Positions 34,900-48,244 of a DNA stretch of 64,000 nt are shown here, piece by piece. This stretch comes from Solanum dulcamara (Eukaryota > Streptophyta > Magnoliopsida > Solanales > Solanaceae): the NCBI RefSeq assembly GCF_947179165.1, contig NC_077245.1, forward strand, positions 41,161,286 to 41,225,285, in the 5' to 3' direction. Both the position numbers and the translations under genes were made by a program. Below the pieces are notes generated by a model that saw nothing but the letters and a program-made list of their open reading frames with translations, was not told where the DNA came from and did not search any database. The first letter of the stretch is position 1; each line of letters starts with the position of its first letter.

Positions 34900-37872
34900 T
34901 GTCATGACCCAACCCTGCAGGCCGCAATTGGGGTCCGACTTGGACCCCCGTATACAACATAAGAACCCCAGGAGGTGACAACATTTTTATGTACATGTAG
35001 CCTCTTTCATTAGTATCATATCATGAAAGGGCATGCAAGCCGACAAGGCTGCCATAACATAAAAATATTTACAACTGAGACACACTCACAAATAACCCAC
35101 ATACATATGTCTACAGACCTCTAAGAGAATTAACTGCATTATATGGCGGGACAGGGCCCCTATCGTACCTCTGAATAAACCAATATATACATCAAATGAC
35201 CAGCATAAAAAGTTAGGCTCTGGAACAGTGGATCAGTTCCAACATAGCTGAGTGGAAGTCCTAAGCTGGCGGATCTCCAGAATGAACATCTATACCTGCG
35301 GGCATGAAACGTAGCCCCTCGAAGAACGGGGGTCAGTACGATATATGTACTGAGTATATAAAGCATAACATAACATAACTGAGATAACAACTGAAATAGG
35401 GATGCAGGAAACAAGTATGACAGTTAACAATCACTGTGCCTGCATCTTAAGACATGTAGTCATCAACATTATAATACACTGTACCCGGCCCTTTATGGGA
35501 TGTGGTGTCATCATATCATCATATATCGTACCTGGCCTTTTATGGGACTCGGTGTCATAGTCATCATATATCGTACCTAGCCTTTTATGGGAATCGGTGT
35601 TATAATTATCATATACCATACCCAGTCCTTTATGGGACTCGGTGTCATAATCATCACATACCGTACCCTGCCTTTTTTCGGACTCGGTGTCATAATCATC
35701 ATATACTGTACTCAGCCTTTTATGGGACTCGGTGTCATAATCATCATATACCGTACCTGGTCCTTTATGGGACTCAGTGTCATAATTATCATATACCATA
35801 CCCGGCCCTTTATAGGACTCGATGTCATAGGCAACCACACACAGGTGGATCATTATCTGAAACTTAATAAGGTAGTCATATAGAACTATCATTCGTGGAT
35901 CAAGATAATAATTATCTCAGGTGCCCTTTGAGTGCCACTAGGGCTATATTAAGTGAAGTCTTAGGAGTTGTAAACATATTTTAGGGTAATTCCAACCAGC
36001 TTAAGGAAATCAGGGACATCTGTCATCACAGATTCCTTAGGAATAGGAGCTTATATATTCAAATACTATTCATCATATAAGAGACTCGAGGGTAGTAGTT
36101 CAATTACTTTAACATTCAAAAGTGAACACGAGTCGGAGCTTATAATTGGAACTACCTCCAACCCATATCATATACCATGCCCATCAAGGGACTCGGTACC
36201 ATAAACATCTTATCATAACATCATAGTTATGTCAAGGACATATCAAGAGAAAAGGAAGGTAGCTTTACATACTCATCACTTCCTAACGTATGGAAGGCTT
36301 AAGAAGCCCTATTTTAATTACTGTAAAAGTGATTTCATCAAGAAGTAAACAAGGATCGTGAATTATGCTTGGCATTTATGAGTAGATTTACCCTCAAGCT
36401 CATATCATTCATTACTTAACTTACAGACATGCCAAAAGAAAGGAGAGATAGGCTTTACATACCTGCTATGGGTTAATCGTATCTAGACTCGCTTCGTTAC
36501 TCCTTTAACCTATTTAACACGAAAGTAATGCTAAGGTTAGTGACCTTCGACTTTCCAACTTATAATTTTATCACCAATTACCCATAGGAATTACTTCCTT
36601 GATCACACTTCTCGACTAGTCTCGACTAGTCTATTAGTTAGTTAAGAAGTTAACGGCATTCGGGAAGCATCTCCTCTATAACTTGCCCTATACGAACCTC
36701 CAATTACATCCTTAATTACTACAGCAACCAAAAACAATAATCAGCAGCTCATATACAAGTAAACCATTTCAACATTAACAACACAAACTCCAAACAACTC
36801 GCTTAAAACTTCGATACCAAAATAGGATTTTTTATCTCTATTTTGTAAAACTTTTAACCACACGAAACGGGGTGTCATGTGGATGAAACCAGCAGCATAT
36901 ACAGTTATTTTTAGTCATGTTCCATACCTATAACACAAAAAAATAATCCCCAACACAACACCATAATAACAACGATTCTAGCCAAACTTTAACCCATTAA
37001 AATCGCGTCAAATCAGCCCTACATGACCTGCAACGTTCTTTAGTCATAACATGCATATTTTCATGTTTCCAATCCATATTTATACCTTCATAACATGTAC
37101 AAACCCTTACCAAAACATGGGATAAGTGAACCAAGTCATACCTTGCTAAAAATCAACTTCGGAAGCTCCTTAACATGCTGAAAGTTTGCGAGTTGTTCGC
37201 GTCACTTCTTCGCTGCCCAAAACAGTAATTTTATGCTATTAAACACCATCATGTAGCCGTGGGATACCTTAAATAATTAATTCATGGAATGAAATTCGGA
37301 GTCTTACCTTGAATTTGAGCAACCCGTGGCTGCCTTGCTCTTGCTCTCACGTTTTTCTCTCTTTTTTTTCTAAGTAAAAGACTAAGGAAATGAATCCTTA
37401 GTCATCAAGACATGTATATATACACTCCATTGGAGAGTGACATGTGGAAGCCCCTAGGGGTGACATGTGGCAGCCCCCTAGGGTGCCACCTTATCCATGC
37501 TCCCAATCATACACTGCCACGTGGTAGCATGGGGTCCACCCCAAACAGGTGAGTCACCTACTTAGTCAAAGTAGGTGGCATCACCTACTTGCTTTGAGTC
37601 GACGCGTCATCTCATTATTTCTCTTTCATGAGTTCGTAATCTCATCTCACTTTAAGAGCTTATGCATTCCTTTCTACTTAAGCTCAACATGTACTCTGGT
37701 AGCTTAATTATATAAGACCTCTAAATTGGTAGCTTACGTAAGTAATTCGAGTTCCATGACTTGTTATTTAGCCTCCAACTCCTTTCATATCCTTATGACC
37801 CTATTTACAACCTTCACTTCAATGGGGAATCACATCCTCCTTTCCTTAGAGTTATTTGATAACATTATAGAT
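34900..37872 (-). mobile_element. 3' LTR of element G, main part
   Basis: Starts TGTCATGACCCAACCCTGCA. Contains GGCGGGACAGGGCCCCTATC (35,143), a 45-bp subrepeat array (35,480-35,835) and the terminal block CTCCTTTCCTTAGAGTTATT. It is interrupted at 37,872 by element F; its last 40 bp are at 47,162-47,201. Because the polypurine tract and integrase of G follow the far end, this is a 3' LTR. Confidence 0.75.
35480..35835. repeat. 45-bp subrepeats in LTR of G
   Basis: Seven to eight units of about 45 bp, each with CCTTTTATGGGACTCGGTGT and an ATCATCATATA spacer. The unit is a multiple of three, which produces repetitive plus- and minus-strand open frames (15-residue period) that are artefacts. 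Confidence 0.9.
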
Positions 37873-38240
37873 TGTTATGCCCCGTACTTTTGTGCCTCGA
37901 AATGTTTTTTTAAGCTTCTTAAAAGATTCCACGTAACCCAGAGTATCTAAATATTATCAAATAACTCTAAGGAAGGGAGGATGTGATGCCCCATAATAGG
38001 GAAGGTTGGAAATAGAGTTATAAGAATTTGAAAGGAGTTGGAGGACAAATAACAAGTCATGGAACTCGACTTGCTTTCGTAAGCTACCAACTAGGACGTC
38101 TTACATAACTAAGCTACTTGAGTACACGTCGAGCTTAAGTAGTAAGAAATACATAGGCGCTTAAACTAAGATGAGATTATGAACCCACGAAAAAGGCGAA
38201 AGGAGGCGTAGCACCTACTTGGAAGTAAGTAGGTGATGCA
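37560..38240. repeat. Long inverted repeat at the F/G LTR junction
   Basis: Arms about 37,560-37,868 and 37,946-38,240 are reverse complements with scattered mismatches; for example TTAGAGTTATTTGATAACAT against ATGTTATCAAATAACTCTAA-type sequence. The loop is about 75 bp. It arises because F (plus) sits near the end of an LTR of opposite orientation. Similarity continues, more diverged, through both 3-kb LTRs. Confidence 0.8.
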
Positions 38241-41099
38241 CCTACTTGGACCAAGTAGGTGACTCACCTGCTTAGGGTGGACCCCATTCTGCCATATGGC
38301 AGCATATGAGTGGGCACATGGATGAAGTGGCGCCCTAGGGGCTGCCATGTGTCACCCCTAGGGGATGACACATGTCCCCTCTTAAGGACACATATATATA
38401 CATGTGTATTGTTGGATCAACATCACTTTTCAGCATTCTTAACTTAGAAAATGAGAGAAAAACGTGAGAGCAAGAGCAAGGCAGCCATGGGTTGCTTTAA
38501 TTCAAGGTAAGATCTCAGACTTTCATCCTGTGAATTAATTATTTAAGGTATACTATGGTTACCTAATGGTGTTTAATAGCGTAAAGTAATTATTTGACGT
38601 AGCAGGAAGTGCAGCGAGCAGCCCCACCAATTTTCAGCACGTTAAGGAGCTTCTAAATTCAATTTTTAGCAAGGTAAGGTTTGATTCTCTTGTCTAATGT
38701 TTGGGTAAGTGTTTAATCATGTTATGGGTGTGTAAATATGAGTTGTAGACCTGAAAATATGTACGTCACTGCTGAAGGAGGCTGCAAGTCGTGTAGAGAC
38801 TGTTTTGGTGTATTCTAGTCGGCTTAAAGTTTAATTAGTGTCGTTGTTATTGTGGGGTTGTATTGGGAGTTGGTTTTTAGTGTTGAAGGGATGGAAAAAT
38901 GTCTAAATATAGGTATAAGTTCTGTTGGTTTCAGCCACATCACGTCCCATTTCGTGTGGTTAAGATTTTATGAAATAAAGATTGAAAATCGTATTTTAGA
39001 GTCGTAGTTTAAGCGGGCTGTTTGGGGCTCGTTTTGTGTAATATTGAAGTGGTGTAAGTGTGTATTGGCTGCTGGTTGTTGTGTTTAATATATATTCTAA
39101 GGTTTGGAGGTTAATTGGAAGTTTGGATAGGGCGAGTTATAGAGGAGATGCTGCTCGAATTCCGTTAACTTCTTAACTAACTAATAGGCTAGTCGAGACT
39201 AGTCTAGAAAGGTGAATAAGGAATTGAATCCTATGGGTTCTTGGTAGTGGATTTAGAAGCTGGAGAGTTAAAGATTATTAATATTAGTATTACCTTCATG
39301 TTAAACAGGTTCAGAGGACAATGAGACAAGCCAGGTTAAAAGCAATCGATACAAGGTATGTGAAGCTATCCTTCTCTTCTTTTGGCCATGTCTTGGATAT
39401 AAGTGGAATATAATATGTGCTTTGAGGATAATTCCATTCATAAAGCTTTGAGAATGATTCATGCCTCTGACCTATTTCTTGGTGTTATAACTCCTACAAT
39501 AAGTGAGATATTGCCTCTCAAGTTTTTTGTATGAAGAAAAGTAGTAAGTATGTAAGGCCTATCTCTCCTTTGGTTTGGCATGTTTCAAATGTATGTAAAG
39601 CCCATCCCTTTTCTTTTTGGCATGTCTTAGATATAGGTTACAAACTATATGTATTTGAATCTTGGGGTAACTCTAATCATAAGCTCTTATACCTAAGGAC
39701 CCTACAATAAAAATGTCCTTGGTTTCATAAGCTATTAGGCACTTCCTTGATACATGTTTCTGGTTTACTTATAGATGTTAAGACTCTTAAAGGAGTTAAT
39801 CTCCTATTCCTCAAGTCTTCTACACAATTGAATAGTGATTGGTACGAAAAAGCTCCTCTGTTTAAATGGCTCTGAGATAGCCAATACTCGAACTTCTGAG
39901 ATAGCCAGTACTGGAGATGATTCCTACCCTGGTTTCTAAGTGACGGTTGATTTGACCATTTCATTGAGCCTTAAATGATGAATTTATTTGAATATGGTTA
40001 TTCACTACTCTGCTTGTGCATCCCATAGAGGGCCGGGCATGATATATGATGAAATGATTATTCACCGTGTCCCATAAAGGGCCAAGCATGATAAATGATG
40101 AAATGTTGATTCACCGTATCCCACGAAGGGCCGGGCATGATATATATGATGAAATGATTATTCACCGCGTCCCATGAAGGGTCAGGCATACTAAATGATT
40201 AAATGTTGATTCATCGCATCCCATGAAGGACCGGGCATGATATATAATAAAATGATTATTCACCGCGTCCCATGAAGGGTCGGTCATGATAAATGATGAA
40301 ATGTTTATTCACTGCGTCCCATGAAGGGCCGGGCATGATACACAATGAAATAAAAGCTTCACCGAGTCCCTCACTGAAGGGTCGGATACAGTCTGTTGGC
40401 ATGCATATGAAAATATAGTGATACACTTGTAGCACCAAGTCCCACAACGGGCTAGGTATGGTATGTAAGGAAGATATACATGCCCTCATGTCATAAGATG
40501 CAGGTAGAGAAATGTGTTAAGTGTTATATTTATTTCCTGCATCCCTACTTCAGTTGTTAGCTCAGTTATGTTATTTAATGCTTTATATACTCAGTACATA
40601 TATCGTACTGACCCCCCTTTCCTTGGGAGGGCTGCATTTCATGCCCGCATGTACAGATATTCATTTCTGGGATCCGTCAGCTTAAGTTTTCCACTCAGCT
40701 ATATCGGAGGTGCTCCACTGTTCTGGAGCCCAGCTTTTGGTGTTGATCTTCTAATGTATACATTTGGTTATTTAGGGGTACGGCGGGGGCCCTGTCCTGC
40801 CATATATTACTGTTAATATTCTTAGAGGTCTGTACACATGTGTATGGGTTGTACGTGTAAGTTCTGTTCAGTTATGTCCATATGGTGAATGGAAAATGTT
40901 AAGACATTATGGCAGCCTTGTCGGCTTGAACGCCCTTTCATGATAAGATATAAATGAAAGTGGCTACATATACATGGAAATGCTATGACCCAATGGGGTT
41001 CTTATGTATAGTTCTTATATCAATTGGTACATCTAATAGTTATATATATGAGGGTCCAGGTCGGACCCTAGTCACGGCCTATGGGGTTGGATCGTGACA
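37873..41099 (+). mobile_element. 5' LTR of element F
   Basis: 3,227 bp, TGTTATGCCCCGTACTTTTG to GGGTTGGATCGTGACA. Contains decayed G-box sites, palindromic AAGTAGGTG motifs (about 38,230-38,275), 49-bp subrepeats (40,020-40,370) and the block GTACGGCGGGGGCCCTGTCC (40,778). Confidence 0.88.
40020..40370. repeat. 49-bp subrepeats in 5' LTR of F
   Basis: About seven units containing TCCCATGAAGGGCCGGGCAT followed by GATATATGATGAAATG. The second F LTR has about eight units (46,100-46,480). Confidence 0.85.
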
Positions 41100-41103
41100 G
41101 AAG

Positions 41104-41115
41104 TGGTATCAGAGC
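41104..41115 (+). promoter_or_regulatory. Primer-binding site of element F
   Basis: Perfect TGGTATCAGAGC, four bases after the LTR end at 41,099. Confidence 0.93.
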
Positions 41116-43876
41116 AGTTCAACCTCAGAGTGTCTGCAGACCGTGTCTAGTAGAGTCTTGTTTATCGATGTGTTATGCACCACATCTATAAATAGAAGGC
41201 TACAGGACATTTAGGATGTTACCTTTCTTTCATATCTAAGATCGTATGATAGAGTCGAGTCATAGGGAATGAAATTCCTCATACTAACCTGTGCTTTTAG
41301 TAGAAGGACAACACCGATGGATGAAAATAACTGACGATATTAGAAGTTACAAAGCACGCAGGTAAGCAAAGGCACAAAAGATATATGTCAGGTGAGGTAT
41401 TGAAGTACTATTGACCTGTAAAGTTAAAAATAGAAAGGAAAAGTAGACAGGGTAGTGTAACAGGTGAAGTTTGAGTTGGACACACGAGGTAAGTCTATTA
41501 TTTTATACTGTTATCTATATTGGGCGCCCTATGTGGATGTGATATGACATGATATGAATATATATGTTGGACCTATGAAGCATTGTTGGTATTTTTTGAG
41601 TGCATGTGTTGAGATAGTAAGAAATATAGAGGAAACTCTGCCCAAATTTTCCCAAAAATAGAAAGAAAAAAAAGGAAGCCTATGTGAGCAATAAAGTTTA
41701 GAATTCATTTGAACGGATCAGAATCGTCCCAACCACATATTGCCATAGAAAAAGCTCATGTTAAAGAAAAACATAAATTTGTGAGCTATTAAGGATATGA
41801 TTGATTAGAAGGGGTGAACGGTTGAGCACTCCTACCCCATATAGGGTAAATAAAACATAGTAAGAATTGCGAAGAAGGCTAAGAAGTGTTATACTATGGG
41901 ACTAAATATGAACAGAGTATAATGTGAATATAATGAGGATTGATATGGAAATAAGTAAGGCCTAGTGAAAAAGTGGCCAAATATGTGACATGATCCATGT
42001 GACTAGGATATAAAGGTAGGGGGTGAAATGGAAAAGTGAGATATGGGACAAATAAGGAAGATTTATCAAGTTCTGTAAGAAAAGTTTCGAATAAGGGTTA
42101 TGTGACGACGGAAAGGATGAGCTAGTACAAAGAGATAAAGAGTAACATGAAATTCCTTGTGCAAAAAAAATAGAAATGGACATGAGCTGGAGAAATGAAA
42201 GGACTACTAAAAGAAGCACCCAAGATGGACATAAGTAATTAAATACGAGAATGGAATGAGAGAAGAATGTATAGTTGTAAATTTAAAAGTGCAGTGCAAC
42301 GACATGGCGATAAGGTAGACCTACTATTGAGGCAAACTTGATATGTTGGTGAGAAAGCGAGCATCGAGTGCACGACAAGGGTGAAATCTCATGAGGCATA
42401 AAGAAGTATTGTGTATACGTGACTCTACCTTGGAGAATAGTGAGATCCTTCAAGGATAGGGAATGTAGATTTGCAGAACAACTGCTGCATTGTGGAGTTA
42501 TTAGAAAAATAAGTGGTATCCATTGGGATTAAGGTAGTATTATGACAAAGTGTGAAACACATGTCATCGGAGCATAAGTTCTCCTAAATGGGGAAGTTGA
42601 AACGGTGATAAGCATTAGCTAATTGTTAAATGGGATGAATGGAATGTGTCCTTGAATGATTTGCTACACTAATTATATGACTCGAGTACCAATAATAAGA
42701 CCAGATTTGTACTAGGTATCAAGAATTCTAAGCATGTTTCGATTGTGTTACGGTTTCGTACATGGGTAACCAAAAGTATAGGTGATATAAAAGAAGATAT
42801 AGATTGGTGCAGTATACCACAGGTATTGGAAAAGAATCATATGCATCTGGAAAGTTGAAAGTAAACAGACAATGACATGAGTACACCCTAAAAGGGGCGA
42901 ATATGGTAAGAGAGTAGGACGGAGCAACCTAAAGACTTTATAAGAGGTAGCAAGGCCATATTTAGGTAAAGACTAAGATGTGGCAACAAAGTCATTAGCC
43001 GCTAATATTGGGGCATTCAAGTAGCAAGGGGAAAGAATAGAACATCTCCTATGATAAGAGATGAGGAGACTATAGAATACATAGAGGAAGGAAAAAATTA
43101 AGACAAAATAGCACTAACACGAGCAAGTCTTAATGTGAATGTAATACAGAAAGTACGAAAAGACTGTGTCTAAATCATACCAGTTATACAAAAATAGTTA
43201 TACAACCTATGAATACACATATACGGCATAAGACCAAGCAGAGGAGTGCGTGATAAAAAGGGGTTATGAGATTTTGGAGATGTTACAGGGAAATACAAAG
43301 AGTAGGTAAACCAAGGGACCAAAGGGATATAGCCATGGTTGAACTAAAGATCTACCCCAATATCGGTTGCAAGATAAAAAAAAAAAGGGCAAATCGAAAC
43401 CTGAAGCCTAGCGAGATGACGCTAAGGTAAATCTTAGGCTAAGTTGAGTGCCTTCGCACATTATTGCAAAGATTGCAATGTAACGTGTGATAGGGAAATC
43501 TGAGCCAAGTCAGAGTAAAAGGACCTTGGAAGAGTCTGAGCTAACGATGAAGCAATGACACAAGATCATGTACCTAGAATGTTATAAATTGGGTCAAGGG
43601 AGTTGAAAAAGGGCTTAAGTAAAACGGACAGAGTTGGTTGGTTACTAATAGATGGTGCACTTAGATGCCAAAGTCCTTCGGAGTTATACCAAATAATGAT
43701 AAGACAAAAATAGAGAAAGAATATCCATATTGGTACCCTATGTCTATAGGTGATCTAAACTCCTAAATCAATAGTGTTGACGAGTAGGAGGCCTATGGAT
43801 GACCACTGGTATAGAGAATTCCCAAAGTCCTTGTAAGACCTCATGAGATTAATTAACATTCGAGGACAAATATTCT
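41116..43876 (+). other. Non-coding interior of element F
   Basis: 2.8 kb, purine-rich on this strand, with no open frame above about 90 codons and no gag, protease, RT or integrase motif on either strand. The first 120 bp are the family leader (AAATAGAAGGCTACAGGACA). The part near 41,570 matches A and the part near 42,300 matches E. The last 190 bp match the 3' untranslated region of G (TTAATTAACATTCGAGGACA). Confidence 0.75.
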
Positions 43877-43890
43877 AAAGAGGAAAAGGT
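43877..43890 (+). promoter_or_regulatory. Polypurine tract of element F
   Basis: AAAGAGGAAAAGGT immediately before the 3' LTR at 43,891. Confidence 0.75.
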
Positions 43891-46800
43891 TGTTATGCCC
43901 CGTCCTTTTGTGCCTTGGAACGCTTTCTTAAGCTTCTTAAAATTTGCCACATGACCCAGAGTATCTAAATGTTATCAAATAACTCTAAGGAAGGGAGAAT
44001 GTGATGCCCCATAATAGAGAAGGTTGGAAATAGAGTTATAAGAATTTAAAAAGAGTTGGAGGCCAAATAACAAGTCATGGAACTCGACTTTTTTGCGTAA
44101 GCTACCAACTAGGACATCTTACATAACTAAGCTACTTGAGTACACATCGAGCTTAAGTAGCAAGGAATACATAGGCTCTTAAACTAAGACGAGATTACGA
44201 ACCCATAAAAGAAGCGGAAGGAGGCGTAGCACCTACTTGGAAGCAAGTAGGTGACTCACCTACTAGGGGTGGACCCCCATGCTGCCATGTGGCAGCATGT
44301 GAGTAGGCGCATGGATGAGGAGGCATCCTAGGGGGCTGCCATGTGTTACCCCTAAGGGATGCCATGTGTCCCCTATTAAGGATACATATATATATACATG
44401 TGTATTTCTGGATCAATATCACTTTTTAGCATTCTTAACTTAGAAAATAAGAGAAAAATGTGAGAGCAAGAGCAAGGCAGCCACGGGTTGCTTCAATTCA
44501 AGGTAAGCTCTCAGACTTTAGTCCCATAAATTAATTATTTAAGGTATCCTACGGTTACCTAATGGTGTTTAATAGCATAAGGTAATTATTTGGGGCAGCA
44601 GGAAGTGCAGCGAGCAGCCCCACATATTTTCAGCAAGTTAAGGAGCTTCCGAAGTCAATTTTCAGAAAGGTAAGATTTGATTGTCTTATCCCACATTTGG
44701 TTAAGTGTTTAAGCATGTTATGGGTGTGTAAATATGATTTGTAGATGTGAAAATATGTATGTCACTGCTGAAGGAGGCTGCAAGTCGTATAGAGACTATT
44801 TTGGTGTATTCTAGTCGGCTTAAAGTTTAACTCGTGTCGTTGTTATTGTGGGGTTGTATTGGGAGTTGTTTTTAGTGTTGTAGGGCTGAAAACATGTCTA
44901 ATTATAGGTATAAGTGCTACTGGTATCATCCACATCATGTCCCATTATGTGTGGTTAAGATTTTACGACATAAAGATTGAAAACCGTATTTTGGAGTCGT
45001 AGTTTGAGCGGGCTGTTTGGGATTCGTTTTGTGTAATATTGAAGTGGTGTAAGTGTGTATTGGCTTCTGGTTGTTTTGGTTAATATGTATTCTAAGGTTT
45101 GGAGGTTAATTGGAAGTTTGGATAGGGCGAGTTATAAAGGATATACTGCCTGAATTCCGTTAACTTCTTAACTAACTAATAGGCTAGTCGAGACTAGTCG
45201 AGAAAGGAAAATAAGGAATTGATTCCTATTAGTTCTTGGTTGGGGATTTAGAAGCTGGAGAGTTAAATATTATTAATATTAGTATTACCTTCATGCTAAA
45301 TAGGTTCGGAGGATGATGAGACAAGCCAGGTTAAAATCAATTGATACGAGGTATGTGAAGCTATCCTTCTCTTCTTTTGGCCATGTCTTAGCTATAAGTG
45401 GAATGTAATATGTGCTTTGAGGATAATTTCAATTATAAATCTTTGAGAATGATTCATTCCTCTGACCTATTTCTTGATGTTAGAACTCCTACAATAAGTG
45501 AGATATTGTCTCTCAAATCTTCTGTATGAAGAAAAGTAGTAAGTATGTAAGGCCTATCTCTCCTTTGGTTTGGTATGTTTCAAATATATGTAAAGCCCAT
45601 CCCTTTTCTTTTTTGTCATGTCTTAGACATAGGTTACAAACGATATTTATATAAAGCTTGGGGTAACTCTATTCATAAGCTCTTATTCCTACGGACCCTA
45701 CAATAACAAATGTCCTCGGCTTCATAAGTTGTTGGGCACTTCCTTGATACATGTTTCTGGTTCACTTATAGCTGCTAAGACTCTTACAGGAGTTAAGCTC
45801 CTATTCCTCATGTCTTCTACACGATTAAATAGTGATTGGTATGAAAAAGCTCCTCTGTTTAAATGGATCTGAGATAGCCAAACTCGAACTTCTATAAGAT
45901 GGTTCATACTATAGTAACATATGACTATGAAGTTGAGGCTCCAGTTGACATAGTACCTAATGGCATCTAGAGGATACTGGAGATTATTCCTACCCTAGTT
46001 TCCAAGTGATGGTTCATTTGACCATTTCGTTGAGCCTAAAATGATGAATTTATTTGCATATGGTTATTCACTACTCCGCTCATGTATACTGCTAATACAT
46101 TATTCACCGCATCCCATAAAGGGTCGGGCATAATATATGATAAAATGATTATTCACCATGTCCCATGAAGGGCCAAGCATGATAAACGATGAAATATGGA
46201 TTCACCGCGTTCCATGAAGGGCCGGACATGATATATGATGAAATGATTATTCACCATATTTCATGAAGGGACGGGCATGATAAACGATGAAATGCTTATT
46301 CACCGCATTCCATGAAGGATCGGGCATGATATATGATAAAATGATTATTCACCGCATCCCATGAAGGGTCGGGCATGATAAATGATGAAATGTTGATTCA
46401 CTGCGTCCCATGAAGGGCCGGGCATGATATATGATGAAATAATTATTCACCGCATCCCATGAAGGGCCTGGTATGATACACGATGAAATAACAGCTTCTT
46501 CGAGTCCCTCACTGAAGGGTCGAATACAGTCTGTAGGCATGCATGTGAAAATATAGTGATACATTTATAGCACCAAGTCCCACAGCGGGCCAGGTATGGT
46601 ATGTAAGAAAGATATACATGCCCTCATGTCATAAGATGCAGGTAGAGAAATGTGTTAACTGTTATATTTGTTTCCTGCATCCCTACTTCAGTTGTTAGCT
46701 CAGTTATGTTATGTGATGCTTTATATACTCAGTACATATATCGTACTGACCCCCCTTTCCTTGGGGGGGGCTGTGTTTCATGCCCACAGGTACAGATATT

Positions 46801-47161
46801 CATTTCAGGGATCCGCTAGCTTAAGTTTTCCACTCATCTATGTCGGAGGTGCTCCACTATTCTGGAGCCCAGCTTTTGGTGCTGATCTTCTAATGTATAC
46901 ATTTGGTTATTCAGGGGTACGGCGGGGGCCTTGTCCCGCCATATGTTATTGTTAATATTCTTAGAGGTCTGTAGACATGTGTGTGGGTTGTACGTATAAG
47001 TTTTGTTCAGTTATTTCCATATGGTAAATGGCAAATGTTAAGACGTTATGGCATCTTATCGTCTTGCACGCCCTTTAATGATAAGATACAAATAAAAGCA
47101 GCTACATGTACATGGACATGCTATAACCCACTGGGTTCTTATGTATAGTTCTTATATCATT
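43891..47161 (+). mobile_element. 3' LTR of element F, 3'-truncated
   Basis: Starts TGTTATGCCCCGTCCTTTTG and parallels the 5' LTR up to CTTATATCATT, about 75 bp short of the expected end. Many differences from the 5' LTR, so F is older than D. Confidence 0.85.
46100..46480. repeat. 49-bp subrepeats in 3' LTR of F
   Basis: About eight units equivalent to those at 40,020-40,370. Confidence 0.85.
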
Positions 47162-47201
47162 TAAGAAAACGTTCCAAAGTTCAAAACTACGGGGCATAAC
47201 A
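47162..47201 (-). mobile_element. Terminal 40 bp of the G 3' LTR
   Basis: TAAGAAAACGTTCCAAAGTT ... ACGGGGCATAACA is the expected end of the LTR interrupted at 37,872. Its reverse complement equals the start of F-type LTRs. Confidence 0.7.
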
Positions 47202-47217
47202 TCCTTCCTCCCTTTTA
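47202..47217 (-). promoter_or_regulatory. Polypurine tract of element G
   Basis: Plus-strand TCCTTCCTCCCTTTTA follows the LTR end. Confidence 0.75.
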
Positions 47218-48244
47218 AATATTCGTCCTCGAATGTTAATTAGTCTTATAAGGTCTTACGAGGACTCCAGGAACTCTGTGTAATGGTTGTTATCCATTGG
47301 CCTCCCAATCAATTTAGGAGTTTAGATCACTTATAGACATAAGGAACTGGTACAACTATTTTTTTCCATCTCTTCTTTGGCTTCCCAAGTCATTTCTTCT
47401 TTATGCTTATCTCATCACAAGACTTTGATGGAAGCCACATCCGTAGTTTGCAACCTTCTAATTTGCTAACCCAAGATGGTGATAGGTTGCTCATTGTAGG
47501 ATAACTCCTCTGATACGTGGACCTCATCCACAGGAAATACTCTAGAAGAGTCGTTTATATATTTGTGGAGCATTGACCCATGAAACATTGGATGTATTGG
47601 TTCCCAATACAATGGTAGGTCCAACTCATAGGCAGTTCTGCCTACCCTACAAATGATTTGATAGGGCCAATGTACCCCATAACAAGTGTCTCCTTCTGGC
47701 CAAATTTTATTACATCTTTCCTTAGTGATGTTTTCACACATACCCTTTTCTCAACTTCAAACTCAAAAGGTCGACGTCGACTATATACGTATGACTTTTG
47801 TCGACTCTGGGTTGTTAATAGTTTTTTCTAAATAAGCTTTACTTTATCAATAACTTGCTAGATCACATCTAGGCACATCTATTAATTGAAGGGCGAAATG
47901 TCGTACTAAGATTCACCTGTGTTCCCAATCCCTTCCGAAATGATCTCCAGCGGTTAGCAGTAAATTGAACTTTCCTGGCTGAGATAATAGATGTGGGAAC
48001 TTCGTGAAATATTATTGTTTCCTTGCTATATCATCTCGCATAACCCTTTGATGAATATGCCTTCCTAACTGGAAGGGAATGGGTTGATTCTGTCAGCCTA
48101 TCTACTATAACCCATATGAACTCATACTTCCTTAGAATGTGAGGTCAGCCTATACTATAATCCATATTAACTGCTTTTCATTTCTGAGTCGGGATTTCCA
48201 TCACCTGTAATAGGCTATCAAGCTTTTGATGCTCAATTTTGTTT
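47218..48244 (-). pseudogene. Element G integrase relic
   Basis: The frame 47,466-47,741 reads AYELDLPLYWEPIHPMFHGS and YNEQPITILG, matching the integrase C-terminal segment of D (VHPVFHVSML, YEEQPITILD). Further right, degenerate core sequence continues (the TCTGTCAGCCTATCTACTAT block at 48,085 corresponds to the VDRLTKS region). Stops and deletions throughout. Confidence 0.8.

Larger units (their letters stand above)
37873..47161 (+). mobile_element. Element F: LTR element with non-coding interior
   Basis: 5' LTR 37,873-41,099, PBS 41,104-41,115, interior without gag-pol, polypurine tract about 43,877-43,890, 3' LTR from 43,891 truncated at about 47,161. Long LTRs around a gene-free interior resemble the large retrotransposon derivative (LARD) type, which would depend on proteins from other elements. 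The truncation removed the 3' LTR end and roughly 35 bp of the host LTR, so no target duplication can be read. Confidence 0.8.

Noticed and set aside
35480..35835. CRISPR-like regular repeats
   Set aside because: The spacers are also repeated and the context is a plant LTR; these are tandem subrepeats.
35502..35883. Open frames encoding repeated 15-residue units (also 7,555-7,876, 9,624-10,035 and 57,822-58,142)
   Set aside because: Artefacts of tandem subrepeats whose unit length is a multiple of three; all are within LTRs.
41962..42219. 85-codon Leu/Ser-rich frame on the minus strand of F
   Set aside because: Runs antisense to a purine-rich non-coding interior, which always yields Leu/Phe/Ser-rich frames; no recognisable domain.
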